A model generated the notes under the pieces. That model worked only from the letters and a program-made list of their open reading frames with translations. It was not told the origin of the DNA and searched no databases. Of a stretch of 64,000 nucleotides of DNA, positions 28,501-39,305 are shown in pieces. Both the position numbers and the translations under genes were made by a program. The stretch spans positions 32,810,693 to 32,874,692 of the forward strand of contig OY997642.1 in assembly GCA_963921795.1 (NCBI GenBank), read 5' to 3'. Position 1 is the first letter of the stretch. Every line of letters begins with the position of its first letter. The stretch is from Nannobrachium achirus (Eukaryota > Chordata > Actinopteri > Myctophiformes > Myctophidae).

Positions 28501-29184
28501 CGCTTAAATACATTGATGTAGTTTAAACTCAGCACAATGCAATACAACGCACTCGCATTATTAGGCAATTTATAGATTAGATGGCGATTTCGATCGAGAT
28601 GCCGACACGCGAGGCGAGAGCAGGCAGGGATGTTTGATTCGCAGCCAGCCAGCCAGCCACCACTAAACATGAGGCGGAGCTTCCACAGACACAGCGCAGG
28701 CTGGCTGATGGAAGGAAAATGTTAACGTCCATAATGATTCCACATACAATACAATCAAACCTACAACACAAAAGGCAACAGGCCAAGCCAATCTCGCGGT
28801 AATCAATAATACCAATCTGAAAGGCAACCTTAGCAGGTATAACGCCTCCGCCTTGTGGTTTTAACATGCCTTTTTGTTCGGAATTTGGTGTAAAGTTGAG
28901 CAGCTAAAGCTGCACATACTTGTCGGCCCTCCTCCCCGGCTGGCTGCTCCTATGTTCCCCATGTACAGGAGCACTAACAGGGGGCAGTGCAACACTTCAT
29001 GCCCGCTCCGTTTCCTGGGGGAGCCGCTTCGCTGCGGGAGCGAAGTGGCTTTTAATGAAAAGCGTCCCGTGACGACTCCATCAAGCAAAAGCAAAAGGGA
29101 ATGTTTTTGCTTACCTGTAATCGCTGTGAATTGTTGTATTAACCCATTCACCCCCGGAGCTGATGCGTCTCCGAGCGCCGCCAT
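13975..29184 (-). CDS. ubxn7: UBX domain-containing protein 7 (UBXN7)
   Basis: Adaptor linking p97/VCP to ubiquitinated substrates and cullin-RING ligases. Coding exons: 29184-29115, 28087-27928, 22941-22877, 22742-22677, 22221-22109, 21258-21112, 19574-19484, 18076-17946, 15436-14935, 14826-14747, 14136-13975. They sum to 1,587 nt, 528 aa, in frame, against about 489 aa in human. In order: N-terminal UBA-like domain (GLIQQFTAIT, HMLEACNNNLEMAVTMFLDG), VRAPIPQKQ and RRRPARSIFDGF, UAS (thioredoxin-like) domain (LINIQNVQDFACQCLNRDVW, FIFWQVYHDSEEGQRY), UIM (DSQLEAAIRASLQET), an acidic stretch plus a Pro/His/Lys-rich insert that explains the extra length, and a C-terminal UBX domain with the TNFPRR p97-binding loop, ending VFVQERN. 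The largest intron (27.9-22.9 kb) is stacked with transposons. Start matches the family MAA..GLIQQF start. Confidence 0.96.
15974..16236. mobile_element. hAT-like nonautonomous element, ubxn7 intron
   Basis: Begins CAGTGGTTCCCAAACTTTTT and ends with the near complement GAACCAGTG. Flanked by an 8-bp target duplication with one mismatch (atttaaac at 15966-15973, atttaaat at 16237-16244). Internal 'gggacccaaac' and 'cgaatgggtcc' form further inverted pairs. Related text occurs at 6350-6425 without ends. Confidence 0.75.
17736..17865. repeat. 130-bp direct repeat, copy 1 (copy 2 at 18747-18876)
   Basis: Both copies run from 'cgaactatccaggtttgaa' to 'aagtataaagggttt' with identical length and only about four substitutions. 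They lie 1,011 bp apart in one ubxn7 intron. Copy 2 sits inside an inverted-repeat-bounded, GC-rich element (18474-18926); copy 1 shows no such ends. Confidence 0.85.
18474..18926. mobile_element. GC-rich element with 15-bp terminal inverted repeats
   Basis: Left end GCGCCTTTCAGACGG, right end its exact complement CCGTCTGAAAGGCGC. The interior is CpG-rich (18500-18740) and includes copy 2 of the 130-bp repeat. A target duplication could not be found, so the class is not assigned; the end sequence resembles hAT-type MITEs. Confidence 0.6.
20004..21057. mobile_element. 1.05-kb foldback element with 9-bp target duplication
   Basis: Long imperfect inverted arms of about 70 bp: left TAGCCTGTGTACCAGCCTGC..., right ...GCAGGCTGGTATCCAGGCTA. 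Both arms continue with 'tacgttccg' and 'ttgttttgtcac'. Flanks are an identical 9-bp duplication, aggtttatg (19995-20003 and 21058-21066). Nine bases fits Mutator-like elements; no transposase is encoded. The right end lies 54 bp from ubxn7 exon 6. Confidence 0.8.
21640..21730 (+). mobile_element. LINE 3' tail (L2/Rex-like)
   Basis: The text 'aactgaatttcccccacaag' followed by 'atcaataaaggtctatct' is the common 3' end of fish LINEs. Upstream sequence to 21460 may be part of the same 5'-truncated insertion but is not recognisable as coding. Confidence 0.5.
22430..22662. mobile_element. MITE with TTAA target duplication
   Basis: Starts AGGGATAGTTCACC after TTAA (22426-22429) and ends AACTATCCCT before TTAA (22663-22666). 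Short terminal inverted repeat and TTAA flank indicate a piggyBac-type nonautonomous element. It ends 11 bp from ubxn7 exon 4. Parts of its interior (gattactc..ccatggagac) recur at 23650. Confidence 0.75.
23390..24115. mobile_element. 726-bp foldback element with ~115-bp inverted arms and 9-bp target duplication
   Basis: Left arm starts GCGAGGAGCTCATTCGGCTT, right arm ends with its complement. Both arms contain 'ggctctttgaagtgagccga' and 'gaacggctctttgaaaag'. The 9-bp flank ttttgcaac is identical on both sides (23381-23389, 24116-24124). The interior holds sequence of the ACTTGAGTA hAT family seen at 36098 and 43536, including its palindrome (23826-23893), so this is a composite. Confidence 0.85.
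24241..26098. mobile_element. 1.86-kb DNA transposon with ~180-bp terminal inverted repeats
   Basis: Left arm 24241-24420 begins AAGGGGAAATTCAGACCAAA; right arm 25915-26098 ends with the near complement. Both arms share 'catatcccccctaaatg', 'cattgttactcctcatc' and 'ctcacagctaaaatggggct' (one strand each). TA lies at both junctions (24239-24240, 26099-26100), fitting a TA-targeting element. No transposase ORF. A second element is nested inside (24641-25746). Confidence 0.75.
24641..25746. mobile_element. hAT-like element nested in the 24241-26098 transposon
   Basis: Begins TAGTGCTGGGCGATT, ends ATCACTCAGCACTA(A), with the 8-bp duplication ctacagaa on both sides (24633-24640, 25747-25754). It holds an arm of the GATCTACAAGCTC palindrome (25368) and a compound (GT)n then about 27 G tract (25532-25593). 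Confidence 0.75.
26230..26538. repeat. 37-bp minisatellite, about eight units
   Basis: Unit reads atctggaaaagcattgaccc followed by agcccccatgaccacag, with 36-bp variants and a/c switches at fixed positions ('gacgcagccacc' versus 'gacccagccccc'). Because 37 is not a multiple of three and no frame has a stop, the minus strand is open in all frames, giving spurious 90-170 aa ORFs. Lies in ubxn7 intron 2. Confidence 0.92.
26600..26868. repeat. Foldback sequence around the minisatellite's right side
   Basis: 'acctcatccgcactgc' at about 26607 pairs with 'gcagtgcggatgagct' at about 26847, and 'acgcgagcgag' with 'cgctcgcgtcgcgt'. Flanks 'tataacac' and 'tgtaacac' may be a decayed 8-bp duplication. 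CpG-rich for this region. Confidence 0.5.
26880..27448. mobile_element. hAT-like nonautonomous element, ubxn7 intron 2
   Basis: Starts TAGGAGTGTAACGATACATT and ends ATCGTTACATTCCTA (inverted). Exact 8-bp target duplication ctgagcag (26872-26879, 27449-27456). The left third is full of 'cgatac' repeats, likely subterminal sites. No coding capacity. Confidence 0.88.
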
Positions 29185-31462
29185 CTTACCGCCACAAACA
29201 ACAACACAAATGTTGCGCGTGCGTTCCGTCGTCCCTTCCCCTGGCGCAAAAGGCCTGACGTCACAAGAGAGTCGTGTTGAATTATGGGTAATGTATTTTT
29301 TTCCCCCTGGCCCTACGTGATTGCCACTTGTTTTAGACTCGATGGAGTTGTTGTTCAGAATGTAATATCAGAATTTATGAGATACATGAAGTGGTTCCTG
29401 TGTAAATGAGCTGAAAAGCTTACTAGGATTTCCTTTTAGTTCACCTTGTACCAGTGATTTGTCCTGTCAGTGAGCTGTCATGAAACTACTTTTCCTATGC
29501 AACCTACTAATAAATTCTTCAATCAATCAACAATAATTTAATTCATCATTAAAACAATGATAATACTAACAAATGTCCCTACTCCCTAGATTCAAGTTTG
29601 TTGGAGGTCACTATTTGAAGACATTATAGGAAAATAGGCCTACATGTTTTATACTGCCATTATTACTACTCTATTAGCTACTCATATTTTTTTTACTTTA
29701 AATGTTTAATTGTAGACCAGGGTCAAAGTTACGTATTTCATCAAAGAGTAGCATGTCAATACTAATCTATCTTTCTTGACCCACAGTTAATTTGATTTTT
29801 CTTTTGAGATTATTTTTTTTTTCAGTTCAACAAAATAAAACAGCCAACTGGATCCAAATACTGAGAAGCAAAACAGTATCTTCATTACTTTACAACCAAT
29901 CATGCATTACTTGCATGGATCAAAAATGTAAACTGAACACAGTTCACCCCCCATATTACATGCAGTTTCATTACCATGATTCACAACTTTTTTGTTCTGA
30001 AGCAGAAACTGAGTCATGTATAAAAGATGTATCTCTTTTAATTATAACAGGGAGTAAATCAAGTGCACTCAAGCATTATATATATATACACGACAGACCC
30101 CATGGATGAGTCAATTATTATTTGTGTGTGGTCAAGTCAGTAATTCAGTACGGCAACCATGGCCAGCTACCATAAACAATACTATGTAAGCAACATAAGT
30201 ATGTGGGGCAGTTACAGGATATTACAAACAGCAGAGATCACCTTAGCCTTTATACACTGAAGAATTCTTAAAAAGATAATAAATTGCTCTGAGCCTGACA
30301 TAAAACGTCTGTGATTATTTTTTAAATAAATATCAACAACTCCCATCCAAAGTGTGAAACCAGAGAATAAAGCCTGTTAATTGGAGATGCTTCACAACAA
30401 AATATTGAGGTCAAGTATTTTACATAAATTTGCTTTTACATTTTAATTTAATTAATTACAACACTGAGATCAACCAGAAAGAGGCAGTATCCAGTAAAAT
30501 GACTCTGGGCTTATGTCAAAGCTGAGCTCCACTCCAGAATTCGATCGATGCTGCTGACTTTACAGGTTTCTCAGCTTTGGATAAGCCTTGGAGATAACTA
30601 CTGACTTTCCCAGACCAAAGAATAAAGTTTCAGCATAAGGACTTGTTCCTTTCTGTTTCTACCTTGATGCCCTCTGTCTCCACCTGGTGGCTTTAATGAA
30701 TGCAAACTGTCCATCTGCAAGCAACTTTCAATTGCCACAATCCTGCTTAAAAGGTTGAATTTCTACACTTTATCAGACATATGTACATTAGTTGAATATG
30801 GTTAGGTATCGAATGTTATTTCCTTAAAAGAAACTGGCGGTATGATAATCACTTATTTCAAAGTGCTACTTTCATGGCATTAACCCAAAAGTGTGCCCTC
30901 CCCCCCTTACAAATGATGTGTGTACCTTGTGAGACCACATTCATCCTCTTAGAAGAGCAGTTGACCAATACTCAGTATTTCCCTTATAAAGTATGGTAAC
31001 GCCCAAGACTGCAGAGCAACTTCAATAATGACGCAATAAGCTCAACTTGTTTTTCTAAGGGAATTCCAGGGATGACAAAATAAGCATCCATCCCACATCG
31101 CCAACATGCAAAGAAAAAGGTCAAAGAGTAAATGTGAGCAGGATTAAGTTAGATTTCTTATACGTTCTATTCACAGCCCATATCCAGCCAAATAAATTAA
31201 TAAGCTTTCATAAAACAGCATACAGTATGTTGTGCATGGATGTCTACATGTGCACATGTACGTTCACATGTTACATGGATGAGTCATAGGTGAATGGCAG
31301 AATGTGTGCATGTATATTTATTTATAAGCAAATACGATTGTGTGTGCATACGTCAGTGTCTGTGAGGCCAATATATTTGAAATGGAGGTCCTTGTTGTGG
31401 GAAGGGCAGACAGGGTGGTGAGGGTCAACACTGGGTGGGCAGGCAGAATGTGAGCCAGCAGC
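29185..31462. other. Region between ubxn7 start and ppp1r7 stop
   Basis: The first ~250 bp are CpG-richer than the surroundings and probably hold the ubxn7 promoter and 5' UTR. The part from about 29800 to 31462 is AT-rich and may be ppp1r7 3' UTR; an AATAAA on the minus strand lies at 31317-31322, about 140 bp after the stop codon. A ~100-bp repeat at 29427-29530 ('ccttttagttcaccttgta ... ctactaataaattcttcaat') recurs at 35366-35461. No other gene seen. Confidence 0.5.
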
Positions 31463-34400
31463 TCAAAAGCGGATAAAGGTAGCGTCGATCTGGCGTACGG
31501 TGGGCAGGGCCAACATGATCTTTCGCCGGTACTGAGGGTCCTTCTGTAGCGGGTTCCTCTCGAGATAGACCGTCTCCAGAGATTTGGCATTCTTCAGCTC
31601 ATCGAGATCTGACCAGTTCTCGATCTGATTATCATTCATCTGCGAAAAGACATGACTAGTTTTTATCTTTGCTTAGGTCTGACATGTCCAAAGTCCGGCC
31701 CAGGGGCCAATCGTGGCACGATGGCAGATTTTATATGGACCGCAGCTTCCTTCCTCAAATGTATTATTTATGGCCTACCAGTAGACTTCATGGGAAATTC
31801 ATACATTGAGTTTTGTGTTTTGAAATTAACATGGGCAGATAGACCATTTCTCAGTAGAATTCGCAAGGATTCCTAACTGCTTGTTCCTTGTGTCGTTTCA
31901 TTCTCAGGATGTGAAAGGAAGGCTATTTTACTTTATTTCTTATTTTTGTACGTACCTTTTAGGTAGATACATTGGGCCATTTGAACAATTTACTGGGCTG
32001 TCAATATAATAGCAATGCAGTGCATGCACAAGAGAACATACAGAAAAAAGGCTCAATTCAGATTGTCTCAGATTTATTGAAGGGATAGCCCCTTGAGATG
32101 CAGCATCTTATTTTTGAGGGGGTCCCATATTGGTTTTGTTCACAGCAGTGACTTTCATTTGGCCACAGTGCCACCAAAAGACCATTGATATTGCACCGGA
32201 ATTAAATCAAATTCTTGTAATGCGATGCATTTTTATGTGACTTTGTTATGGTCCAAAGGTACAGTATGAGGAGATGCAGTTGGCCCCAAACTATTTTCAA
32301 ATATGGCCCCCTTTTGGACACCCCTGGCTTACAACATGTAGCATCAAGTATAATACTCCCACTTTATAAAGTATAATTCTCCCACTTCATACTACAAATA
32401 TACATACCCAGAATTCCTGTAGCTCTGTTAGATGGCTGATGTTTTCAATTTTCTTTACTCGGTTGGCTGCAATGTCCAGGGTTGTGAGCTTTTTCTGTAC
32501 AGGCATAACAATAATGTCATTTAAGCACGCTGCAAAATAGCCTGTTATACGCTTTGTGCATGATGGTTAGTGCACAGTATCGATTAGTAGAAGAAATGTA
32601 AACAAATGGACCATTAGGGGTCCATTTTACAGTGGCTGTGGCAGAGCCCTTTCAGAAATAGGCTTTTGTGTTGTGTTGTGTTGTGTTGTGTTGTACTGTA
32701 CTGTATGACTCACATTGTTCTCCAGGCCTTCAATAACCTCTATGCCATTGTGACTCAGATAGAGCTCTCTCAGGTTGCACAGGCTCTGTAGGCCCTCAAT
32801 TTTAGTGATGCGGTTACTCTGGAGATAAAGACACACATATAACACACATTCAATTAATTTGTCATGAATATAATAATAACTTTCGTCCCCAAGATAATAT
32901 TATTTTTTTGCAAGTATTGCTTGCCTTGCTATTGCCAGTGAATTTGTGAATATATACCTGGATACTTAAAACGGTCAAGTTGTGCAAGCCTTCTAGTTGC
33001 TGAAGCTGCGTTATCTTGTTGGTGCCAAGAAACAAACTTTGCAAAGATGTGAGCCCATCCAAGTTCTCTATTACCTATGAACAAAACAAAAAATACAACA
33101 ATACACATACAAACATTATTTAATATACGATTCAAAATGCTCTTCTGTGCTTTAGGTTTTATTTGTCCTAACCGCATCCAAAATGTGGATAGCAACAACT
33201 AAAACCTTTCATTCTATAACTGATTTACGGAAAGCTTCAAAGGATCATTTCTCTCGTCTCACTCGGATGCGGTTGGATCCCAGCTCCAGCATTTCCAGGC
33301 CTGTGAGGTGATCCAAGTTGGCAATTGTGCTGATTTTGTTATGTAGCAGGAAGAGCTTCTTCAGCTGAGTCAACCGCTCCAGACCTTCCACCTTCCTCAG
33401 GATGTTGAAGGACATGTCAAGCTGCCTGTCAATCAAATGAATCAAACATATCGTCACCGTCAGGCGGAAAACTCTTAAGTCCTCCAAAACAGTTACTTTT
33501 CAGGAAATGGAAAACATAATCAGTGTTCCAACTTCCAATGGATCCAATGTTATTTAGTCACAAGCTCTTGTTGATACATTTCATTGGTTAAATATTTATA
33601 AAACCCACAGACAAACCCACTTTCACCAAAAGACAATTCAAAAATAGACGGTCTAACAGCTCACAACGCACTGGTATTCTTCGTTACTTTTGTATGACAC
33701 TGTAGTATGAAGAAGCAGGGCACTAATTATGGAAAAACACAAAAAGTTGAAAAATGGAGATACATGGTTTCTGTCAAACAGCAACGATATCCATCCATCC
33801 AGATTAGTAGAAGACGTAAAAACACACAACCAAAGATCAATCTGTCGTTATCACACCATCTCTATAATGTTCTCTGAGCTGTGATGGAACCACATAAAAT
33901 GAGGAGAGGAATACAAAGTGTTTTTTGTTCAGTAGTCCTACAGGACACATTTCAGACTCACTCCAATTCTGTGAGGTTCTGCAGGCTCTCCAGTTTGCGG
34001 ATCTGATTGTCATAGAGATCCAGTTCCCGCAGTGAAGTCAGACTCTCAAGGTTCTCTATCTTTTTGATGAGATTCTGTCGTAAGGATAATGTCTGCAAAA
34101 ATACACACAAATAAACATAAAACAAATTTCAAAAATCTAAACAAATATTGATCACTCAATACTGTGTCAAGTTGTTTTGGGGTAACCCAACAGACAATTA
34201 TAAACCATGTTACGACAAGAAAGGAAATCGGCCCAAATACAAATTTGTTGCCAATGTCAAAAACAAAAGCAGCAACCCCAAGACATTTAAAAACGTAAAA
34301 CATTAATAGCCCATAACTTACTTTAGCCTTCTGTAGCACCTCTAATCCTTCAATCTTTCCAATTCGACAGTGAACAAGATCAACATCCTTGGAACAACAG

Positions 34401-36048
34401 AGACAGACATCAATATTAAACACACAATGTTGTAGTAACATGTACTATTTCATAAACTGTGAAAAGGTTTAACCACTTTTAAAATCATAACAGGTGACTA
34501 ACAGAACAGCAGACCTTCCTAAAAGCCATCCACTCACCTCTTCATCAGGGTCGAGGGTTATTGTCTCCATATCAACAGGAGACTCTTCGTTACCTAAAAT
34601 GGTAACAAGAATAAATAACATAATTCTGAGACGTCATTATAGCCCTACGTTCACATATACACCAGTAAGACGCCCTAAAGGGCGAGAACTGACCTCGCCC
34701 TAACGGGGCCGGACCAGGCCTTAATTTTCGGGCCCGTTGAGAATGCTGAGCTGTTCGAGTCATCATTGTTATGTCAGAACAGGTCAGCTATATCCTTCTG
34801 CTGAGCTGGACGAGTCATCACTGTGATGAACAGGTCAGTGCAAATGATTCTGTCTTGGCCATTCATTTGCATCATTGTGATGTCAGAACAGGTCAGTGCA
34901 AATGAATTCTGTCTTGGCCATTCATTTGCAACATCATTGTGATGTCAGAAGAGCATGAGGTGTGAGACAGACGGACGGATGGACGGACAGACATGAGCTG
35001 GAGGGTTTCATACTGAATAGCGATATTCAGTCGCAACTACACAGCACTGACACACAAATATTGTACAGGCAGGCAAACGTACTTGTGGTAACGGGCTTAT
35101 TAGGGTCCACGTCGCCATTGATGCTCTTCCTTCGGGTCTCATCATCACCAGACTCCTCTGATTCACCCCTTCGGTCCACTAGACAGGAAACAATGACAGG
35201 AAAGGTTTCATTTAAAGACCTGTTATAATGTGTGACACGTTTAGCTGGAAATTGAGACAGAGGTGATCTCAACTGCAAACCTGACTACTTTCAGTGGAAT
35301 GCAAGTCCTTGCCATCCCCACATAAAAGCCCCTTATGGAAACAAGCCTAAAAACTTTCTTGTGGTCTTTATCCTTTTAGTTGACCTTGTATCAGTGAACC
35401 GTACCGTCCTGTACTTTTTCCTGTGCAAACTACTAATAAACTATTCAATCAATCTCAATCAAAATGTTCAAATAATTTCAACACATTTAAAAAACGAGAA
35501 CAGCAAAAGAAACATGGGTCTATTGTCTTAGAAAGGTGTCTACAACATTTTTAATATAAAAGAAATTGCGCTATCGTGAAGGAAATTTCCTTCACGATAG
35601 CTTGATGAAGCTAACAATTGCTAACACATTAGCTATATCATATCTCTATTTCAATGAAAATTACTCTTGAAACTAAAAAGAAACTAGAAAATGTGTTATC
35701 ACACATTTGACAACACCATATAAGCAACCTGATCGTTGTAATGATTAGGGTAGGTTAGGCTCAGAGAAATTAGCCATCGATTAGTAGGATATGACAAATG
35801 CATAACATTGTCATTAGCTAACGGGTGCATGTTGTTAGCATATTAGCTAGTAAGCCAAGGATGAAAGTATGGCCAGTAAATAGTGCAAGTTAGCAAATAG
35901 AAGATTATGTTTTCTTTATTTAGGTGTATGTTCGACTAGTTTAATAACGGTCCATCAACTGCCACAACAGTGAACGGAGGCACCGCTGTTATGAAGGAAT
36001 TTCCTCACCTTCCATGTCTTGAGGCTCTCCTACAGTCAGGGAAGCCAT
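31463..36048 (-). CDS. ppp1r7: Protein phosphatase 1 regulatory subunit 7 (SDS22)
   Basis: Leucine-rich repeat protein that binds PP1 catalytic subunits and controls their assembly and nuclear or mitotic activity. Coding exons: 36048-36009, 35178-35083, 34593-34538, 34387-34322, 34092-33962, 33425-33263, 33074-32958, 32818-32714, 32494-32408, 31639-31463. They total 1,038 nt, 345 aa, all in frame; the mammalian protein is 360 aa. The N-terminus is acidic (ESEESGDDE, SPVDMETITLD). About eleven 22-residue SDS22-type LRRs follow, for example LRELDLYDNQIRKLESL, LKKLFLLHNKISTI, LEMLELGSNRI, LRELYLSHNGIEVIEGL. It ends in the LRR cap (ETVYLERNPLQKDPQYRR, RQIDATFIRF). Start MASLTVGEPQDMEG is the only ATG in the first exon and lies about 50 bp from a hAT insertion. 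Confidence 0.96.
34740..35035 (-). repeat. Inverted copy of the 8995-9400 repeat, in ppp1r7 intron 2
   Basis: On the minus strand it reads 'cagtatgaaaccctccagct', (gtcc/gtct)n, 'cacacctcatgctctt', then three drifting copies of 'gacatcacaatgatg' and 'caaatgaatggccaagacag'. Same order as at 8995-9400 in the opposite orientation. Confidence 0.75.
35366..35461. repeat. Short dispersed repeat (second copy at 29427-29530)
   Basis: Shares 'tccttttagtt.accttgta', 'cagtga', 'tttttcctgtgcaa' and 'ctactaataaa' plus a 'caatcaatc' tail with the other copy. Probably the 3' end of a truncated non-LTR element. Confidence 0.55.
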
Positions 36049-36097
36049 GTCTCCTGGAAACACTGTCCTGACGACCGCTCAGCCAATCAGGTGGCAG

Positions 36098-36499
36098 CAG
36101 TGGTGTAAGTATCCAAGTAGATTTACTCAAATACTGTACATAAAAACATAAAATGTTGAGGTAATTTGTACTTTACTCTGGAGTATTTCCAATTTTCAAT
36201 ACTTTAGCTTCTACTCCACTACAGCTTCAGAGGCAGATATTGTAGTTTTACTCCACTAAAGTTATTTGAAAACTTTGGTTGGTTACTATACTTTTTTGTT
36301 TTTGATTACAAAACATACATTTACCACTTGAAAATATCCAATCTACAAGCTCACAATGCGTCGCGATGCGACTCATTGTGAGCTTGTAGATCAGCTATTT
36401 TCAAAAGATTTGTATTCAATGGGACTTCACGCCCTGCAATTTACTCAAGTAAATTTTGAAATCCGGAACTCTAAAGATAAGAGTATTTTTCCACCACTG
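36098..36499. mobile_element. hAT-like element just upstream of ppp1r7
   Basis: Starts CAGTGGTGTAAGTATCCAAG and ends TTTTTCCACCACTG, with an exact 8-bp target duplication ggtggcag (36090-36097, 36500-36507). The interior carries ACTTGAGTA-type text and the GATCTACAAGCTC palindrome at 36333-36399. The left junction lies only 42 bp upstream of the ppp1r7 start codon, so the element probably occupies the 5' UTR or core promoter. Confidence 0.9.
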
Positions 36500-36826
36500 G
36501 GTGGCAGAACATCTTGTAGGCATAACGCTATTTGTCACAAGGGGGCGCTAACAGCCGGCCCTCCAACAGTTTGATGCAAAGGTCCTTAATTTACCAAGTT
36601 GAAAATAAAATGTTTGACTAAGTAAAAGTATCAATATTGCAATGTATAAATACTCAGTTACAAGCAAACGTCCAGGATTCAAAATGTACTTGAGTAAAAT
36701 TAAAAAATATTGTCATAAAAATGTATCAAAAGTAGAAAGTAGGCCTACTCATTATCCAGAATGTCCCATTTCACAAGTTTTCAAATGTATACATCTTTTT
36801 TGGGGTAAAATATCAGATCTACAAGC

Positions 36827-37668
36827 ATAACATAGATAATGTAATATCAAACTGGGAGAAGGATCTGAAAACTAAATATGAAATAGCTGACTGGAAGGCG
36901 AGCATTCTTTCCAGCAGTAAAACATTTTGCTGTAACAGACTCAAGGAAACTCAGTACAAAATTAAAATTCTACATAGACAACATAGGACACCATACATTT
37001 TAAATAAGTTTGACCCCACAAGATCTCCATTATGCTCTAAATGCAAAGATAAAACTGGTACATATATGCATTGCTTTTGGGACTGTCCCGCAATCTCCAA
37101 ATTCTGGTCCTCAATTTCCAAAGAGATAAACAATATGTTTAAATGTAATATCAAGATGAAACCAGGTTTATTTCTGCTTAGCCTTCCAGACCGGCCCATA
37201 TCCCCGAACCTGAACTCATCTAATGTTATGCTTCTCCAAAAATTGCTAGTTCTACTGGCCAGGAAATGCATCCTGTTTAATTGGATTATGGATAAACCAC
37301 CAACAGTGCCAGGATATAATATCTTACCCATGGAGAGAATGAGTGCTAGGTCTAAAGGCAATGAGAACTTCTTTACCAAAATATGGAAACCTCTACTTCA
37401 TCACTTACCACCAATAGAGGGAAAACCAGACATGTCTGTGGACTGTTGTGACCCCTTTCTTTCTATCTGTGACCCCTTTTTGTTTTGTTTTGCTTTGTTT
37501 ATTTTAGTATATTTGCTTTTATTTCATGCATATTCTGTCGCATTTGTTTTATGGTGTGTCCGGTTTTGTTAAACGTGTAGGTGGTGTTTGTAAAAAAAGG
37601 GGGAAGAAAAGGGACAATGTTATGATACATGTAACCTGCTGTACCCAAATAAATAAATATGAAAAAAA
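36827..37668 (+). mobile_element. 5'-truncated LINE (L1/Tx1-like) with open ORF2 C-terminus
   Basis: An uninterrupted reading frame runs from about 36841 to 37572 (roughly 243 codons), resembling the C-terminal part of an L1-type ORF2: NWEKDLKTKYEIADWK, a Cys/His segment CSKCKDKTGTYMHCFWDCP, then LARKCILFNWI. A T-rich 3' UTR, AATAAA repeats and a short A tail end at 37668. It is bounded by a 12-bp target duplication agatctacaagc (36815-36826, 37669-37680), and the target is itself a copy of the palindromic repeat. Reverse transcriptase and endonuclease domains are missing through 5' truncation. Confidence 0.9.
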
Positions 37669-37924
37669 AGATCTACAAGCGCACAATGCATCGCATCGCG
37701 ACACACATTGCCACTATTAAGTTTCATACAGTACAAATGTTATTTGGTCTCTTAGAAGTGCATGTCAGATACAGGATAATACTGGTGGTCAGCTGACTCA
37801 ACACAACATGTAGGTGATTGTATGTGTACTTCACTGTCTGATCTGGCAGAGCTGGCAATGCTCGAAATATCACGTCCAACTAGTAATACTATTCCTAAGA
37901 AACAGTGTGGGCTTGCATGGAACA

Positions 37925-38060
37925 CCATGTATGGGCATAAAGATTTACCAAACGGGCACTCCAACATATATGGGCATAAAGATCTGCCCAACGGGCACTC
38001 CAACATTACTTCTGAGACTCCTACATTCAATCCCTCAGATACTGAGGGATTGAATGGGTC
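37925..38060. repeat. Two-unit ~39-bp tandem repeat and a small hairpin
   Basis: 'tatgggcataaagat' followed by 'gggcactccaacat' occurs twice in tandem (37931 and 37970). A perfect hairpin follows: cattcaatccctcag and its complement around 'atact' (38028-38058). An ORF of 145 aa spans it but has no other sign of being real. Confidence 0.7.
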
Positions 38061-39305
38061 TCTCTTCCTCTCTCTCCAGACTCATTTCCCATTGGAAATG
38101 CACTGGGTGATTAAAGTTAAATATTTCACTACAACTACAAAAGATTTCATGTGGGTGTTGTTGTTATTTACTGTATGTCAGTCAGGTGTTGGTGGTGATG
38201 TCACCAAAAACGCTGCTCCCTCATTGACATTTGTACTGTCGGACAGTTTTTTGAGGTGAATAAACTTACTAAAAATTTGGGAGAACATACTGTACGCGTG
38301 CCTGCTTTCAGCGAGCCCACAGTGATGGTGTAAACTAACCAATACATTATTTACTTTGAGCATGACCCCCCTTCCTCCCACCCAAGGATCACTTTTTGTC
38401 TAGGTCGATCAGCAAGAGTGAATCATGGATGTAGGGATCTAACATTTAACACATCTAACGCTAACATTATTGTACCCAGTAGTATGCACATAAACACACA
38501 CAGCGAGAGACAGCTTCCAGTCCCAGATAGTTGAAGTCATATCTAATCTCAAGTTGTCTTTGTAGGCTTTTCAAACTTACAGAAAGATATAGCTGCCTAA
38601 AAAAGAACATGGCATTCATGCAACTGCTATATATTCAACTGACCACATGCCTACTGATACCCTTGGTAGGAACAAGATGTTCATGTTCTGCATTCACTGA
38701 TGCATAGGGATGTACTAACATAAACAATATAAAGCGTGTTGTGATAGCGTGTTGTGATAGTCAACGTTTCAACTACATCTTTTGTACTAGCTCTAACACA
38801 AATTAACAGACCTTGACCCACTTCACACTTGGTGGGTGTATTGCTGAGGACCCATGGGGTCAACCATGAAGTCGGCCAGAGGAACGGTTTTGAGAAAGCT
38901 TCACACAGCAATACTGGAGGCCAAGTAAGCCCTTTCTGAACATGCAAGTCTTGAACGGGCTCTGCACTAGTATTATTGCATCCCATCAAAACAGCTAAAT
39001 TGAATTGCACTGTACACAGTGTCCTCACTGGCCTTATCGGTCAGAGGTCCTTAAATGAATTATAGATATGTGTCTAATAATAAGCATAATGTTTACAATG
39101 TCTAAACTTAAAGGCAAAACACAATTCCCTTAAAGTATTTAGTGAAAAATCTTCAGCACAAATACAGACTTGTACCAGCCAGCATGGAATATGACTCTTA
39201 TCAGGAAATTCAAAGTTGCTTTATGAAACAGATTTGTTTTACCACAGATGGTTTTACCACAGATGGTTGTGTGCTTTGACTTTTACTTTGATCTCTTTAT
39301 TGATG
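38060..39305. other. Intergenic, nothing recognised
   Basis: No exon-like structure with family similarity, no RNA gene and no element ends were found. A minus-strand ORF of 115 aa (38681-39028) shows no motif. Confidence 0.45.

Noticed and set aside
37822-38259. 145-aa plus ORF with a repeated YGHKDLPNGHSN unit
   Set aside because: Produced by a two-unit tandem repeat and a hairpin; no domain, no signal, no splice partners.
38681-39028. 115-aa minus ORF
   Set aside because: No recognisable domain or exon boundaries; length is within chance for this region.
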